Source: Geobacter sp. (GTDB lineage: Bacteria; Desulfobacterota; Desulfuromonadia; Geobacterales; Pseudopelobacteraceae). From it: DNA of 64,000 nucleotides. Shown here in pieces: positions 52,364 through 62,624 of this stretch (its first letter is position 1; the number at the start of each line of letters is the position of its first letter). Made by a program: the position numbers and the translations under genes. The DNA is taken from contig PJFB01000001.1 of NCBI GenBank assembly GCA_003574895.1, positions 620,001 to 684,000 of the forward strand, given 5' to 3'. A model generated the notes under the pieces. The model saw only the letters and a list, made by a program, of their open reading frames with translations. It had not been told where the DNA came from and made no database searches.

Positions 52364-54487
52364 CTATTCTGCCGAAGGCTCTTCCACAGCAGCGGGAGTA
52401 CCGTCCGGATTGAATCCGAGTGCTTCCTTGCGGGAGAGCTTGATCTTACCGTTCTTATCGATGCCGATACATTTGACCAGTACCTTGTCACCCTCATTCA
52501 GAACCTCGGTGACCGTTTTGACGCGTTTGGTATCAAGCTCGGAAATATGCACCAGACCATCGGTGCCAGGCATGATCTCCACAAAAGCCCCGAAATCCAT
52601 AATCTTCTTGACGGTGCCCATGTAAAGCCGGCCTTCCTCCGCCTCTTCAGTCAGATCACGGATCATCTTGATCGCCAAGTCACAGGCCTCTTTACTGGTG
52701 CTGGCGATGTTGATCCGCCCGGTATCATCAATGTCACAGGTAACACCGGTCGTTTCTGTAATGTTGCGGATATTCTTGCCGCCGGTACCAATTACGTCGC
52801 GAATCTTGTCGGTCTTGACCCAGATGGTGGTGATGCGCGGAGCAAAGGGAGACATCTCCGAGCGCGGGAAAGACAGGGTCTCCGCCATCTTGCCCAGAAT
52901 GAACAGGCGCCCATCGCGGGCCTGCTGTAGGGCTTTCTGCATTATCTCCCTGGAGACACCACCGATCTTGATGTCCATCTGCAAGGCCGTAATGCCACCG
53001 CTTGTACCGGCCACCTTAAAGTCCATATCGCCCAGATGATCCTCATCACCAAGTATGTCCGACAATACTGCGACTTTATCGCCTTCCTTGATCAGGCCCA
53101 TGGCAATACCTGCCACTGGTGCGGTAATTGGGACACCGGCATCCATGAGCGACAGACAGCCGCCGCAGACCGAGGCCATTGAAGAGGAACCGTTACTTTC
53201 CAGGGTTTCCGCCACGATACGGATAGTGTACGGGAAATCTTCATGCTTGGGCAGAATCGCGGAAAGTGCGCGCTCTGCCAACATGCCGTGACCTATTTCA
53301 CGGCGACCGGGTCCCAGGCGAAAGCTGGTTTCGCCAACGGAAAACGGCGGGAAATTGTAATGCAGCAAAAAGCGTTTGCGATATTCACCATAGAGGGAAT
53401 CCATACGTTGTTCATCGCTCGAAGTGCCGAGTGTGGCCGCCACCAGTGATTGCGTCTCGCCACGGGTGAACAGGGCCGAGCCGTGGACACGGGGCAATAG
53501 TCCCGCTTCGGTAGCTATGGGGCGAATGGTAACCGTATCACGCCCATCGATGCGGATGCCGGTATCGAGAACATCGGCACGAACACAATCGTATTCAAAG
53601 TCGCCCAGAAAAGCCTTAATTTGTTTTGTGTTGCCTTCGTATTCTTCCTTCAGGGCGTCAACTACCTCTGATGTGATCAGGTCGATCTGGTTATGGCGTT
53701 CCTGCTTGGATTTGATCTTGACAGCCTCGGAGATTCGGCCATAGGCCAGTTCACGCACCTTAGCCAGAAGGGCTTCATCCACGACAGGCGGCAGAACTTC
53801 GCGTTTGGCAACGCCGGCCAGTTGTTTCAGTTTTTCCTGGGCATCGAGAACCGGCTGCACCGCAGCGTGACCGAAGAATATCGCATCGAGCATATCATCT
53901 TCGGAGACGAATTTGGCTTCCCCCTCTACCATGATAATTGCGTCACGACTGGCTGCCACCACGATCTCCAAATCACTCAATTCCAACTCTTCGGCCGTGG
54001 GGTTACAGATCAACTTGCCATCAACCCGACCCACCATGACGCCGGCAATGGGTCCCTGAAAGGGAATATCTGATACTTCCAAAGCAGCAGAAGCACCTAG
54101 CATTGAAAGAATGCGAGGATCATGATCCTTGTCGGCTGAAACAACGGTCGCCATGATCTGGGTGTCGTTGAGAAAGTTTTCTGGGAAAAGGGGGCGGATA
54201 GGGCGGTCGATCAAACGGCATGTGAGGGTTTCGGGATCTGAAGGGCGCGCTTCACGCTTAAAAAAACTGCCTGGAATCTTACCGCCGGCATAGGCCTTTT
54301 CCGTGTAATTAACTGTTAGCGGGAAAAAGTCCTGACCTTCTTTAGCCTCTTTCTGAGCAACAGCGGTTACCAGCACCATTGTATCGCCGCTCTTCACCAT
54401 CACAGCACCATTGGCTTGTTTTGCCATCTTGCCGGTGGAAATGGTTACCAGTTTGCCACCAAACTCAACTTCTACAACATGTTCCAT
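52364..54487 (-). CDS. pnp: Polyribonucleotide nucleotidyltransferase (PNPase)
   Basis: PNPase is a phosphorolytic 3'-5' exoribonuclease of the degradosome. The 707-residue protein has two RNase PH domains (about 1-210 and 310-545), with [28 protein letters not shown] and [19 protein letters not shown] domain ([14 protein letters not shown]) and a C-terminal S1 domain ([22 protein letters not shown]) follow. ACAGGAG precedes the ATG. It follows rpsO after a terminator-like hairpin, as in the conserved rpsO-pnp unit. Confidence 0.97.
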   Translation of the reverse strand: MEHVVEVEFGGKLVTISTGKMAKQANGAVMVKSGDTMVLVTAVAQKEAKEGQDFFPLTVNYTEKAYAGGKIPGSFFKREARPSDPETLTCRLIDRPIRPLFPENFLNDTQIMATVVSADKDHDPRILSMLGASAALEVSDIPFQGPIAGVMVGRVDGKLICNPTAEELELSDLEIVVAASRDAIIMVEGEAKFVSEDDMLDAIFFGHAAVQPVLDAQEKLKQLAGVAKREVLPPVVDEALLAKVRELAYGRISEAVKIKSKQERHNQIDLITSEVVDALKEEYEGNTKQIKAFLGDFEYDCVRADVLDTGIRIDGRDTVTIRPIATEAGLLPRVHGSALFTRGETQSLVAATLGTSSDEQRMDSLYGEYRKRFLLHYNFPPFSVGETSFRLGPGRREIGHGMLAERALSAILPKHEDFPYTIRIVAETLESNGSSSMASVCGGCLSLMDAGVPITAPVAGIAMGLIKEGDKVAVLSDILGDEDHLGDMDFKVAGTSGGITALQMDIKIGGVSREIMQKALQQARDGRLFILGKMAETLSFPRSEMSPFAPRITTIWVKTDKIRDVIGTGGKNIRNITETTGVTCDIDDTGRINIASTSKEACDLAIKMIRDLTEEAEEGRLYMGTVKKIMDFGAFVEIMPGTDGLVHISELDTKRVKTVTEVLNEGDKVLVKCIGIDKNGKIKLSRKEALGFNPDGTPAAVEEPSAE

Positions 54488-54588
54488 AAAATTCTCCTGT
54501 TGTCTGTTGCGTTGGGGCCGTCGCTACAATCTCCTTGGCTGCCTGTTCGGTTAAAACATGCAAGGAAACTCTACCCACGTCCCCAACA

Positions 54589-54613
54589 AAAATAAAAAGG
54601 GCTGGAAAGCCCT
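54589..54613 (-). terminator. Hairpin between rpsO and pnp
   Basis: AGGGCT pairs with AGCCCT around TTCC, followed on the minus strand by TTTTTATTTTTG. A second short hairpin (GTATACCCG...CGGGTAT) lies at about 54648-54672. They may attenuate or process the message, since pnp mRNA is autoregulated in E. coli. Confidence 0.7.
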
Positions 54614-54682
54614 CTTTCAATTACGAGCACACTAAAATGGAATAGGCAATATACCCGCATAAAACGGGTATACTGCCATCCA

Positions 54683-54949
54683 TTACCTGCGTATGCCGAG
54701 TCGCTCGATCACTTTCTTGTATCGATCCAGCTCTTTGCCTTTGAGGTAGTCCAGAAGGCGGCGCCTCTGGCCAACAAGTTTCAGCAGACCTCTACGGCTA
54801 TGATGGTCTTTTTTGTGAATCTTGAAGTGCTCGGTCAGATAGGTGATCCGCTCGGTGAGAATTGCAATCTGCACCTCAGGAGAACCTGTATCGCTGTCAT
54901 GAGTTTTAAACGAATTGATAATTTCCTGTTTTTTTTCGGTTGCCAGCAC
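54683..54949 (-). CDS. rpsO: 30S ribosomal protein S15
   Basis: The 88-residue protein starts [20 protein letters not shown] (GTG start) and has the S15 core [18 protein letters not shown] and [22 protein letters not shown]15 binds 16S rRNA in the platform. A GGGGG lies eight bases before this GTG; another GTG three codons earlier overlaps that site. Length matches the family. It has its own promoter candidate. Confidence 0.97.
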   Translation of the reverse strand: MLATEKKQEIINSFKTHDSDTGSPEVQIAILTERITYLTEHFKIHKKDHHSRRGLLKLVGQRRRLLDYLKGKELDRYKKVIERLGIRR

Positions 54950-55023
54950 TGCTAACACCCCCTTTCATTTGTACGTTTTACGTATGTTTATATTGGGTTT
55001 ATGTGCTTTACTGCAAGCATGAA

Positions 55024-55052
55024 TTAATACCACACAAATGCCGGCATGTAAA
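55024..55052 (-). promoter_or_regulatory. Candidate rpsO-pnp promoter
   Basis: TTTACA at 55047-55052 and TATTAA at 55024-55029 (minus strand) are 17 bases apart, and a TGG before the -10 adds an extended element. It lies just after the truB stop. Confidence 0.6.
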
Positions 55053-55061
55053 GCATTAACC

Positions 55062-55970
55062 TCAGGCAAAAACGCGCTTCAAGACAATCTTGGGAGGGCT
55101 CAAAAGGTTCGGATTCAACTGTGCGATAGAAACCAGAGAACCTTCATGCGAAAGCCTGACCATCATGGTGGTTTGGCAGCTTAAAGGCAACGGTGCATCA
55201 GTATCGTCCCAACCAGGTGAAATCCCCCTCCTGACTTTATACACCCCATCAGCGGACAAGGGGATGTCTGGCAGATGACCGAGGGCCACTTGGGGAGAAA
55301 CGATCAAATCCTGCAACACCATCTGCTGACCCGCAATCTCAAGATTTTCCAGGGAAACGGCAGAGCCCAGATCAAACGGTCCACTGCCGGTCCTGCGTAA
55401 CTCTTGCAGACAGGCACCGCAACCCAGATCAGCACCAATATCATCCGCCAGAGACCTTATGTAGGTGCCCCTGGAGCAGACCACTCGCAATCCCACAAGC
55501 GGCGGAGAAAATTCCAACAGCTCCAGTGAATGGATTTCCACTGAACGCGTCGACCTCTCCACCTCCCGTCCCTGCCTTGCCAGCTTATAGAGCGGCTGGC
55601 CATTAATCTTGATGGCAGAATACATGGGTGGCATCTGGTTGATCTGGCCAGTAAAATTGTCAAGCGCAACCAGAAATGACTCCCTGCTAATCGTTGCCCA
55701 ATCGGCCTCACAAAGAACCTTACCTGTTATATCAAGGGTATCTGTAACCACCCCCAGCCGCATGACGGCATCATAACGTTTTAGCCCTTCATCCAGAAAA
55801 GGGATCGCCTTGGTCCCTTCATTGACCGCAATCGGCAACACACCAGTGGCAAATGGGTCGAGTGTTCCTGTGTGGCCGACCTTCCTGGTCCCGATTATTC
55901 GGCGCACTCTATTCACCACATCATGTGAACTCAGTCCTGCCGGCTTGTCGATTACGATGAAACCATTCAT
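55062..55970 (-). CDS. truB: tRNA pseudouridine-55 synthase
   Basis: TruB isomerises uridine 55 in the T loop of tRNAs. The 302-residue enzyme begins MNGFIVIDKPAGLSSHDVVN and carries GHTGTLDPFATGVLPI with the catalytic Asp, then PMYSAIKINGQPLYKLARQG and CSRGTYIRSLADDIG. The ATG four codons upstream is an alternative; neither has a clear ribosome site. It comes after nrnA, last in the rimP-nusA-infB operon order. Confidence 0.95.
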   Translation of the reverse strand: MNGFIVIDKPAGLSSHDVVNRVRRIIGTRKVGHTGTLDPFATGVLPIAVNEGTKAIPFLDEGLKRYDAVMRLGVVTDTLDITGKVLCEADWATISRESFLVALDNFTGQINQMPPMYSAIKINGQPLYKLARQGREVERSTRSVEIHSLELLEFSPPLVGLRVVCSRGTYIRSLADDIGADLGCGACLQELRRTGSGPFDLGSAVSLENLEIAGQQMVLQDLIVSPQVALGHLPDIPLSADGVYKVRRGISPGWDDTDAPLPLSCQTTMMVRLSHEGSLVSIAQLNPNLLSPPKIVLKRVFA

Positions 55971-56102
55971 ACTAAGTGGCATACGAAATAACGACTAAAC
56001 CAAGATGAGAAAAGGTAAGACCGTGTAAGGATAATTTGATACAAACCACGGCATTGATCGGTATAATTAGCGAATGCGGGCAATTTTGACTGTTTGACTG
56101 CA

Positions 56103-57062
56103 TCAAAAGGAAGCTTCCAAAAGTTCGTAGACCCTGGATTTAACTTTTTCCAACGATCCTTCAACCATGCAACCTGCGGCGTTGTGATGCCCGCCTCCCC
56201 CCAGTTCGGCGGCAAAACTGGCAACGTTTACTTTCCCTTTGGAGCGGAAACCGACCTTGTACTTGTCTTCTGCTACCTGCCTGAAGAATATGGCGACCTC
56301 TACCCCTTTGATCGAGCGTGGATAATTGATAAAACCATCGGTCAGCTCGGAATCGGTACCGGCTTTCTCATACATATCAAGGGTTATGGTGACCGAGGCT
56401 GCTTGGCCGTTCTTGGTCACCTCCAGTGTGGCCAGTGCAAGCGCCAGAAGATCCAGGCGTTTCTGGGGCTGATTCTCGTAAAGCTGTTCAGCCACGTCCC
56501 AGGCGTTCACACCGCATTCGATCATCTCACCGGCAATCGAGAAGGCTTCGCGATTGGCGTTGGAATATCGGAAAGAGCCGGTATCGGTAATAATGGAGGA
56601 GTACAAGCACAACGCCGTATCCAGATCAACGAGATATCCGAAGGCGTTGATGATGCGATATACCAGCACACCGGTAGCAGCAGCGCTGGAATCGATCAAA
56701 TTATGGGTGCCGAACAGTTCACAGGAGAGATGGTGGTCAAGGTTGATGTATTTACCAATACGCTTGAAGCGGCAAAACTCATCGCCTGCGCGACGGAATT
56801 CACCAATATCCAACACGAATGCAATGTCAAAATCCCGATCGGGCAAGTGCAACTGGGCCGTATCGGCACCTGGAAGAAAAGCATATAGTTCCGGCACGGG
56901 ATCGCAGAAATGCACACAGACATCTTTACCTATTTTGCGCAGAAACGACGCCAAAGCCAACGATGATCCTACAGCGTCTCCATCCGGGCTCTCATGGGAG
57001 GTCAGCAAAAAGGATTTGCCTAAACGAATTTCATTTACGATGTTTTGAATTATCTCCGTCAT
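56103..57062 (-). CDS. nrnA: DHH-family oligoribonuclease/pAp phosphatase
   Basis: NrnA degrades nanoRNAs and dephosphorylates pAp. The 319-residue protein has the DHH motifs HESPDGDAVGSSLAL, VLDIGEF and LDHHLSC and ends with the DHHA1 segment GGGGHHNAAGC. The start lies inside rbfA (32-base overlap) behind GGGAG. The rbfA-nrnA-truB order is common. Signature and size support the assignment. Confidence 0.93.
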   Translation of the reverse strand: MTEIIQNIVNEIRLGKSFLLTSHESPDGDAVGSSLALASFLRKIGKDVCVHFCDPVPELYAFLPGADTAQLHLPDRDFDIAFVLDIGEFRRAGDEFCRFKRIGKYINLDHHLSCELFGTHNLIDSSAAATGVLVYRIINAFGYLVDLDTALCLYSSIITDTGSFRYSNANREAFSIAGEMIECGVNAWDVAEQLYENQPQKRLDLLALALATLEVTKNGQAASVTITLDMYEKAGTDSELTDGFINYPRSIKGVEVAIFFRQVAEDKYKVGFRSKGKVNVASFAAELGGGGHHNAAGCMVEGSLEKVKSRVYELLEASF

Positions 57063-57402
57063 GCTCCGAATCTATCTCCCTGAGTATAGAATCAATCCGA
57101 TTGCCATAATCCTGCGAGTGATCGTATTTGAAGAATATCTCGGGAAGATAGCGTATGGTCAGAACGCGACCCAGTTCCTTCCGTATATACCCCTTGGCGC
57201 TGTTCAAGCCGATCTCACTATTTTTCTTGGAGGCATCATCACCGATAACAGTGAAATAGATGCGTGCCGTACTCAAATCATCGGTCACTTCGACAGCGGT
57301 GATCGTTACAAAGCCGATGCGGGGATCATTGAGTCCCTTGCACAGGATTTTGGAAACCGTCTCATGGATGGTTTCGGCTATTTTTTCGGAACGTTTACTC
57401 AT
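57031..57402 (-). CDS. rbfA: Ribosome-binding factor A
   Basis: RbfA helps mature the 16S rRNA 5' end and aids cold adaptation. The 123-residue product opens MSKRSEKIAETIHETVSKIL and has DPRIGFVTITAVEVTDDLSTARIYFTV, the KH-like core. The ATG lies 52 bases after infB. Its tail overlaps the nrnA start by 32 bases. Confidence 0.95.
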   Translation of the reverse strand: MSKRSEKIAETIHETVSKILCKGLNDPRIGFVTITAVEVTDDLSTARIYFTVIGDDASKKNSEIGLNSAKGYIRKELGRVLTIRYLPEIFFKYDHSQDYGNRIDSILREIDSEHDGDNSKHRK

Positions 57403-57454
57403 AAATATCCAAGTATTGCTTGCTCTGGTCCAAGGTTATCAACTCCTTGCCCCT

Positions 57455-60139
57455 TCACAGTTTTGTGGCGATTTTCTCGATCTCGAAGGCCTCGATAATG
57501 TCAGCGATCTTGATGTCATTATAATTTTCCAGTCCAATACCGCACTCGTAGCCACTGGCAACATCCTTGACATCGTCCTTGAAGCGGCGCAAAGAAGACA
57601 TCTTGCCTTCGTAGATCACAACATTGTCACGCAGCAAACGTACCTGGGCATTGCGCAGCATCTTGCCATCCTGAACGTAGCATCCGGCAACGTTGCCGAT
57701 CTTGGGCACCGAGAACACCTCGCGGACTTCGGACCTGCCAAGGTATTTTTCTTTCAAGGTAGGCTCCAGCAAACCTTCCATGGCCTTTTTCACATCCTCT
57801 ACTGCATCATAAATGATGCTGTAGAGGCGAATATCGACGCCTTCTTTTTCCGCAAGGTTCTGGGCCTTGACCTCCGGACGGACGCTGAAGCCGATGATGA
57901 TGGCGTTAGACGCTGCCGCAAGATTGACGTCGGTCTCCGTTACCGCACCTACAGCGGAATGAATGACGTTCAAGCGAACTGCTTCAGTGGAAAGTTTGCG
58001 CAAGGATTCGCTCACGGCTTCGACAGATCCCTGCACGTCACCTTTGACAATGACATTCAGATCCTTGACTTCACCGCTCTGAATCCGCTTGTAAAGATCT
58101 TCCAGCGACAGCTTGGTGTGTTTGGCCAGCTCGATCTCGCGCTGCTTGATCTGGCGCAACGTGGCAATCTCTCTTGCCTGCTTTTCATCTTTCATTGACA
58201 CGAAAATATCACCGGCATCGGGTACACCGGAGAGACCGACCAACTCTACAGGCATTGAGGGCCCGGCTTCTAGAACCTTTTCACCACGATCGTTCTGCAT
58301 GGCCCTGACACGACCGGAATGGATACCTACAACACAGTAATCGCCGTTTTTGAGGGTCCCCTCCTGGATTAGAACAGTAGCCACCGGGCCACGACCTTTA
58401 TCCAACCTGGCCTCTACGACCGTTCCCTTGGCCTGTTTGTCCGGATTGGCCACCAGGTCCATCATATCGGCCTGCAAAAGCACCATCTCCAAAAGTTCTT
58501 CCAGGTTAAGACGCTTTTTGGCAGAGACTTCCACCATGGTGGTGTCGCCACCCCATTCGGACGAAACCAGACCGTATTCCATCAACTCGCGTTTGACTTG
58601 GTCAGGCCTTGAGTCGGGCTTGTCTATTTTATTCACTGCAACAATAATTGGAACGCCAGCGGCTTTGGAGTGATTTATGGCCTCACGGGTTTGTGGCATG
58701 ACGCCATCATCCGCGGCCACCACAAGGATAACGATATCGGTTACCTTGGCGCCGCGGGCACGCATGGCAGTAAAGGCCTCATGACCAGGCGTATCAAGGA
58801 AGGTAATCTTACGCCCGTTCAACTCGACATCGTAGGCTCCAATGTGCTGGGTTATGCCACCAGCCTCACCGGCAATAACGTTCGCTTCGCGTATGGCGTC
58901 AAGAAGCGAGGTTTTACCATGGTCAACATGGCCCATGATGGTAACAACAGGAGGCCTTTTCAGTAAGGACTCCGGTGCATCCGGTGTTGATTCGAGGATT
59001 TCATCAAGATCGACCGCTACGTTTTCAACCTCGTAGCCGTACTCAGATGCAAGGATAACAGCAGTATCAAAATCCAGGGTATGATTGATCGTAACCATCA
59101 TGCCCATCTTCATCAATGATTTGATCAGGTCGGTGGCTTTGATGCCCATACGCTTAGCAAGCTCGCCGACACTAATGGTTTCCGATATTTTTATGATGCG
59201 CTTGATAGCCTTGGGAACCGTAATTTCCGTCTTGCGGGTTTCAACAACCCGCTCCTTCCCTTTCTTCTTGGAACCTTTATAAGGAAGATCGAAGACCCTC
59301 TCACGCTTCTCAATCACCTCGTTTTTACGAGGTTGCTCTTTTTTCTTGGCAGGAGGTCCGCCTTTCTTGCCCCCTTTGCCGACATCGGTGAATCCGCCGG
59401 GGCCCTTGCCACCAACCTTACGGCGGTCATCAGCGGAGGGAGGTGCTGATGGGGCGAGCTGCACCTGTTTCATGCGGCCACGATCCGAATCCGGAGTAGT
59501 ACCAGTCGGCGCGGGTCTTCTTTGCCCGTTGTCAGTCGGGCGCTGTCCGGCAGGACGGGAGTCGGGCTGACGGGGCGCGGCAGGACGGGAGTCCGCAGTC
59601 CGAGGTTCTGTTGACCTTGGTGCGGCAGAGCGAGGCTGTGCAGCGGGGACTTCCGGTGTTACCACACGGGACGGCCTGGTTGTTACGCCAGGGATCTCCA
59701 TCCTGCCAAGTATACGGGCCTGGTTTGGACTCCGTTTTTCCGGCTCGACCGGCTCTTTGGGCTTTTCAACCGGCACTGGTTCGGGCTTGATTTCCACCTT
59801 GGCAGCTTCTTCCACTACCACCGGAGGTTCTTGCTCAACAACTGGTGCGATCACTTGTGCCGGCGTCTCTATAACCGGCTCTTCCACAACAACCGGAGCC
59901 TCTTCGACGACAGGTGCGACTACAACCTTGGCGCGACGGCGAATGATGTTTGTGGTAACCCGCACCTCATCAGCATCCGTTTCCTTTACCTGTGGTGGTG
60001 TCAGTTTATTGATTACATCTTCATCTATCAAAGAGGTAGCTGTTTTGGCCTCAACACCGATATCCTTGAGTCGGGCCAGAACCTCTCGGGTCTCAAGCCC
60101 TAATCGTTCAGCCAGGTTGCTAACACGTATCTTACTCAT
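57455..60139 (-). CDS. infB: Translation initiation factor IF-2
   Basis: IF-2 is the GTPase that places initiator tRNA on the ribosome. The 894-residue protein has the N-terminal IF2N domain ([25 protein letters not shown]), a Val/Pro/Glu-rich linker (about 65-280), a second IF2N part and the G domain: [27 protein letters not shown]-terminal domains follow ([17 protein letters not shown]). GGGGGAGG precedes the ATG, six bases after the rnpM-ylxQ gene. The long repetitive linker is usual for IF-2. Confidence 0.97.
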   Translation of the reverse strand: MSKIRVSNLAERLGLETREVLARLKDIGVEAKTATSLIDEDVINKLTPPQVKETDADEVRVTTNIIRRRAKVVVAPVVEEAPVVVEEPVIETPAQVIAPVVEQEPPVVVEEAAKVEIKPEPVPVEKPKEPVEPEKRSPNQARILGRMEIPGVTTRPSRVVTPEVPAAQPRSAAPRSTEPRTADSRPAAPRQPDSRPAGQRPTDNGQRRPAPTGTTPDSDRGRMKQVQLAPSAPPSADDRRKVGGKGPGGFTDVGKGGKKGGPPAKKKEQPRKNEVIEKRERVFDLPYKGSKKKGKERVVETRKTEITVPKAIKRIIKISETISVGELAKRMGIKATDLIKSLMKMGMMVTINHTLDFDTAVILASEYGYEVENVAVDLDEILESTPDAPESLLKRPPVVTIMGHVDHGKTSLLDAIREANVIAGEAGGITQHIGAYDVELNGRKITFLDTPGHEAFTAMRARGAKVTDIVILVVAADDGVMPQTREAINHSKAAGVPIIVAVNKIDKPDSRPDQVKRELMEYGLVSSEWGGDTTMVEVSAKKRLNLEELLEMVLLQADMMDLVANPDKQAKGTVVEARLDKGRGPVATVLIQEGTLKNGDYCVVGIHSGRVRAMQNDRGEKVLEAGPSMPVELVGLSGVPDAGDIFVSMKDEKQAREIATLRQIKQREIELAKHTKLSLEDLYKRIQSGEVKDLNVIVKGDVQGSVEAVSESLRKLSTEAVRLNVIHSAVGAVTETDVNLAAASNAIIIGFSVRPEVKAQNLAEKEGVDIRLYSIIYDAVEDVKKAMEGLLEPTLKEKYLGRSEVREVFSVPKIGNVAGCYVQDGKMLRNAQVRLLRDNVVIYEGKMSSLRRFKDDVKDVASGYECGIGLENYNDIKIADIIEAFEIEKIATKL

Positions 60140-60144
60140 AAAAA

Positions 60145-60747
60145 CTACACCTCCCCCAGGAAGTTTCTGTATCGTTGAATTACATTGGCAAGCTGTTTCG
60201 CAAACCCACCAGGCCTTATAGCAACGGCGCTGCGAGGCGCCTTGCCAAGTATGGCGCCAAAGTCATCTTTTGTCATAATATATATACACGGAATGCGATG
60301 AACATCGGCAAGCACTTCAACCCGCTTGCCAATAGTCTCGGAGACATCGCACGCCACCAGGACCAGACCTGGTTTATTGACACTACGAATCGCATCGCTT
60401 ACAAGCGAACCGCCCGAGACGATTTTGCCGGCTCGATTGGCAAGTCCGATAAAACCAGTTATCCGCTCCCGCATCAGGCCCGAAACCATAGCGACCATCT
60501 CATCGGGAGAAGGCACAATGACCTCGCGTTTAAATGATCTGCTGAACTGGCGCTGCTTGCAGGCCAAGGCCAGACATGTTGAGCTAACGCAGGTGTAAGC
60601 GCCCCTACCGGGCAGTTTAGTATCAAGGTCAGGGACAACTTCATTCTGTGGTGAAAGCACAAAACGAATCAGACTCTCCTTGTCACGCGATTCGCGACAG
60701 CCGAGGCAACTCCGTTGGGGCGCTTCATACTGATACTGTTTTGCCAT
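60145..60747 (-). CDS. RnpM/YlxR-YlxQ (L7Ae-like) fusion protein
   Basis: The 200-residue protein joins two small RNA-binding proteins usually encoded apart between nusA and infB. The N-terminal YlxR/RnpM domain (about 10-80) has [19 protein letters not shown] and [15 protein letters not shown]. The C-terminal L7Ae-like YlxQ domain (95-195) has [18 protein letters not shown]. In Bacillus YlxR/RnpM binds RNase P RNA, and YlxQ is a kink-turn-type protein. The ATG directly follows the nusA stop. Confidence 0.88.
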   Translation of the reverse strand: MAKQYQYEAPQRSCLGCRESRDKESLIRFVLSPQNEVVPDLDTKLPGRGAYTCVSSTCLALACKQRQFSRSFKREVIVPSPDEMVAMVSGLMRERITGFIGLANRAGKIVSGGSLVSDAIRSVNKPGLVLVACDVSETIGKRVEVLADVHRIPCIYIMTKDDFGAILGKAPRSAVAIRPGGFAKQLANVIQRYRNFLGEV

Positions 60748-61929
60748 TTACTGGATCGGCTCCTCTGTCGCTTCAACTGCAACCGGGGCGGAGGTTTCGG
60801 TACCTTCAGCATTCAGTTCGGATGGTTCTTCAGCTTCTCCCTCTTCAACTTGGGTTCCGTCGAAGGAGGCATACTCCTGCAATTCGGCTTCCGCAGCCTT
60901 GGACTCACTCTTTATATCAATACGGCAGCCGGTCAGGCGTGCTGCCAGGCTTACGTTTTGACCACGCTTGCCAATTGCCAGAGAAAGTTGATCATCAGCA
61001 ACTACAACCTCCAAGGCACGATTGTCTTCGTCCACAAACACCTTGGAAACCTGCGCCGGCGAGAGGGCGTTACAAGCAAAGCGGGCAATATCCTCGGACC
61101 ATGGAATTATGTCGATTTTTTCTCCGCGCAACTCGGAGACCACATTCTGGACCCGAGCACCGCGCATGCCGACACAGGCGCCAACAGGGTCAACGTCAGA
61201 GTCATTGGATGACACGGCAACTTTTGCGCGACTACCTGGATCACGCACAATGGCATTGATTTCCACGATCCCCTCGGCGATCTCAGGGACCTCGGCCTCG
61301 AACAGCTTGGCAAGCATACTCGGATGGGTACGGGATAGAATAATCTGCGGCCCCTTGGTGGTCATGCGAATTTCAGTAATGATAGCCCGGATACGGTCTC
61401 CGGGGCGGTAAACCTCGCGCGGCATCTGCTCCTTGGAAGGAAGCACCGCCTCGGCCCGCCCCAGATCCACAAGCAGATCACCCTTTTCAAAACGCCGCAC
61501 CATACCGGTAATGATTTCCCATTGACGATCGCTGTATTCGTTGAAGATGGTTTCCCGTTCGGCCTCGCGTACTTTCTGGATGATAACCTGTTTGGCGGTC
61601 TGGGCGGCAATGCGGCTGAATCCGCTGGCGTCCAGCTTTTCACCCAACGAATCGCCGATCTCGACATCCGGGTCGATTTCGCGCGCCTCTTCCAAGCTGA
61701 TCTCTTTATAGGAATCCTGCACTTCATCCACAACAATCACAAATTCAAACAATTCCACTTCGCCAGTATCAAGGTTATAACGAGCTTCGAGATCGCGGGT
61801 ATTGCGGTATTTTTTGTTGGCCGCGCTCAAAACAGCCTGCTCCATAGCCTCCAGAACCACCTGCCGTTCAATCCCCTTCTCTTTGACAATCTGCTCTATG
61901 GCGTGCTTGATGGTGATATTTGTTTCCAC
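60748..61929 (-). CDS. nusA: Transcription termination/antitermination factor NusA
   Basis: NusA binds RNA polymerase and affects pausing and termination. The 393-residue protein has the N-terminal domain (1-125), an S1 domain (KGDLLVDLGRAEAVLP, about 130-200) and two KH domains (GACVGMRGARVQNVVSEL and SLAIGKRGQNVSLAARL). The tail is acidic (about 345-393, rich in Glu). GTG is the start after AAGGAG. The preceding attenuator-like hairpin before rimP fits feedback by NusA, as in E. coli. Confidence 0.97.
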   Translation of the reverse strand: METNITIKHAIEQIVKEKGIERQVVLEAMEQAVLSAANKKYRNTRDLEARYNLDTGEVELFEFVIVVDEVQDSYKEISLEEAREIDPDVEIGDSLGEKLDASGFSRIAAQTAKQVIIQKVREAERETIFNEYSDRQWEIITGMVRRFEKGDLLVDLGRAEAVLPSKEQMPREVYRPGDRIRAIITEIRMTTKGPQIILSRTHPSMLAKLFEAEVPEIAEGIVEINAIVRDPGSRAKVAVSSNDSDVDPVGACVGMRGARVQNVVSELRGEKIDIIPWSEDIARFACNALSPAQVSKVFVDEDNRALEVVVADDQLSLAIGKRGQNVSLAARLTGCRIDIKSESKAAEAELQEYASFDGTQVEEGEAEEPSELNAEGTETSAPVAVEATEEPIQ

Positions 61930-61983
61930 GGTTGCATCTCCTTGCTGATTCTATAAAATCAGGTCAATCTGTTTCCTGTGATG

Positions 61984-62469
61984 TTAGAACTCGAACTCCA
62001 GATTTGCCTTTGCCACCCGCTCCAGAGGAATGGAAGCGGTCTGACCTTCATTGAGCTTCATTCTGACGACACTGTCCGCCAGCCCCTCAAGTATACCGAC
62101 AAAGGTTTTACGCCGGTTACCTTTATCATCTGGATAGGGTTCATAAGTCCTAATCTTGACCAGTCTGCCGGCAAAACGCTCATAATCCGCAGTGGTTTTC
62201 AGGGGCCGGTCAAGCCCCGGCGACGACACTTCCAGATTATACTGACAAGGGATAAATTCTTCCACGTCAAGCACAGCAGATAATTCGCGACTCACCTCGG
62301 CACAGTCATCAATGGTAACGCCGCCATCCTTATCGATAAAGAGTCGCAATACAGCCTCACGGCCGCTACGTTTGAACTCTATATCCACCAACTCCAGACT
62401 AAGCGCATCCAGAATCGGTCGCAAAACAACGGTTACCCGCTCACATATGTCATCTTTGTGTGCTGCCAT
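61984..62469 (-). CDS. rimP: Ribosome maturation factor RimP
   Basis: RimP assists 30S assembly. The 161-residue protein has VDIEFKRSGREAVLRLFIDKDGGVTIDDCAEVSRELSAVLD and EVSSPGLDRPLKTTADYERFAGRLVKI, the family hallmarks. AAAAGGG precedes the ATG. First gene of the nusA-infB operon; a terminator-like hairpin lies 17 bases upstream. Confidence 0.95.
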   Translation of the reverse strand: MAAHKDDICERVTVVLRPILDALSLELVDIEFKRSGREAVLRLFIDKDGGVTIDDCAEVSRELSAVLDVEEFIPCQYNLEVSSPGLDRPLKTTADYERFAGRLVKIRTYEPYPDDKGNRRKTFVGILEGLADSVVRMKLNEGQTASIPLERVAKANLEFEF

Positions 62470-62486
62470 GATCCCTTTTTAGAAAC

Positions 62487-62514
62487 AAAAAAAGTGAGCT
62501 TTGCGAGCTCACTT
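62487..62514 (-). terminator. Terminator-like hairpin in the rimP-nusA leader
   Basis: AAGTGAGCT pairs with AGCTCACTT around a 5-base loop, followed by seven T on the minus strand. The predicted promoter is upstream of it, so it sits inside the operon leader and would act as an attenuator as well as ending the upstream ATPase gene. Confidence 0.75.
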
Positions 62515-62538
62515 CCCAAGTGAACATAAATTTTATCT

Positions 62539-62567
62539 TCGATACCATGAAAGGCCGGTTAATGCAA
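62539..62567 (-). promoter_or_regulatory. Candidate promoter of the rimP-nusA-infB operon
   Basis: TTGCAT at 62562-62567 and TATCGA at 62539-62544 (minus strand) are 17 bases apart. TGG directly before the -10 gives an extended -10. The leader to rimP would be about 60 bases. Confidence 0.6.
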
Positions 62568-62624
62568 GCGATTTTTCGAGACAGGGCCCCTTGAAATTCT
62601 TTGCCATACGCGTTTTTCACAAGA

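Noticed and set aside
57260-58198. Long plus-strand frame of 312 codons opposite infB and rbfA.
   Set aside because: It is antisense to conserved IF-2 motifs and has no ribosome site; such frames arise from codon bias on the other strand.
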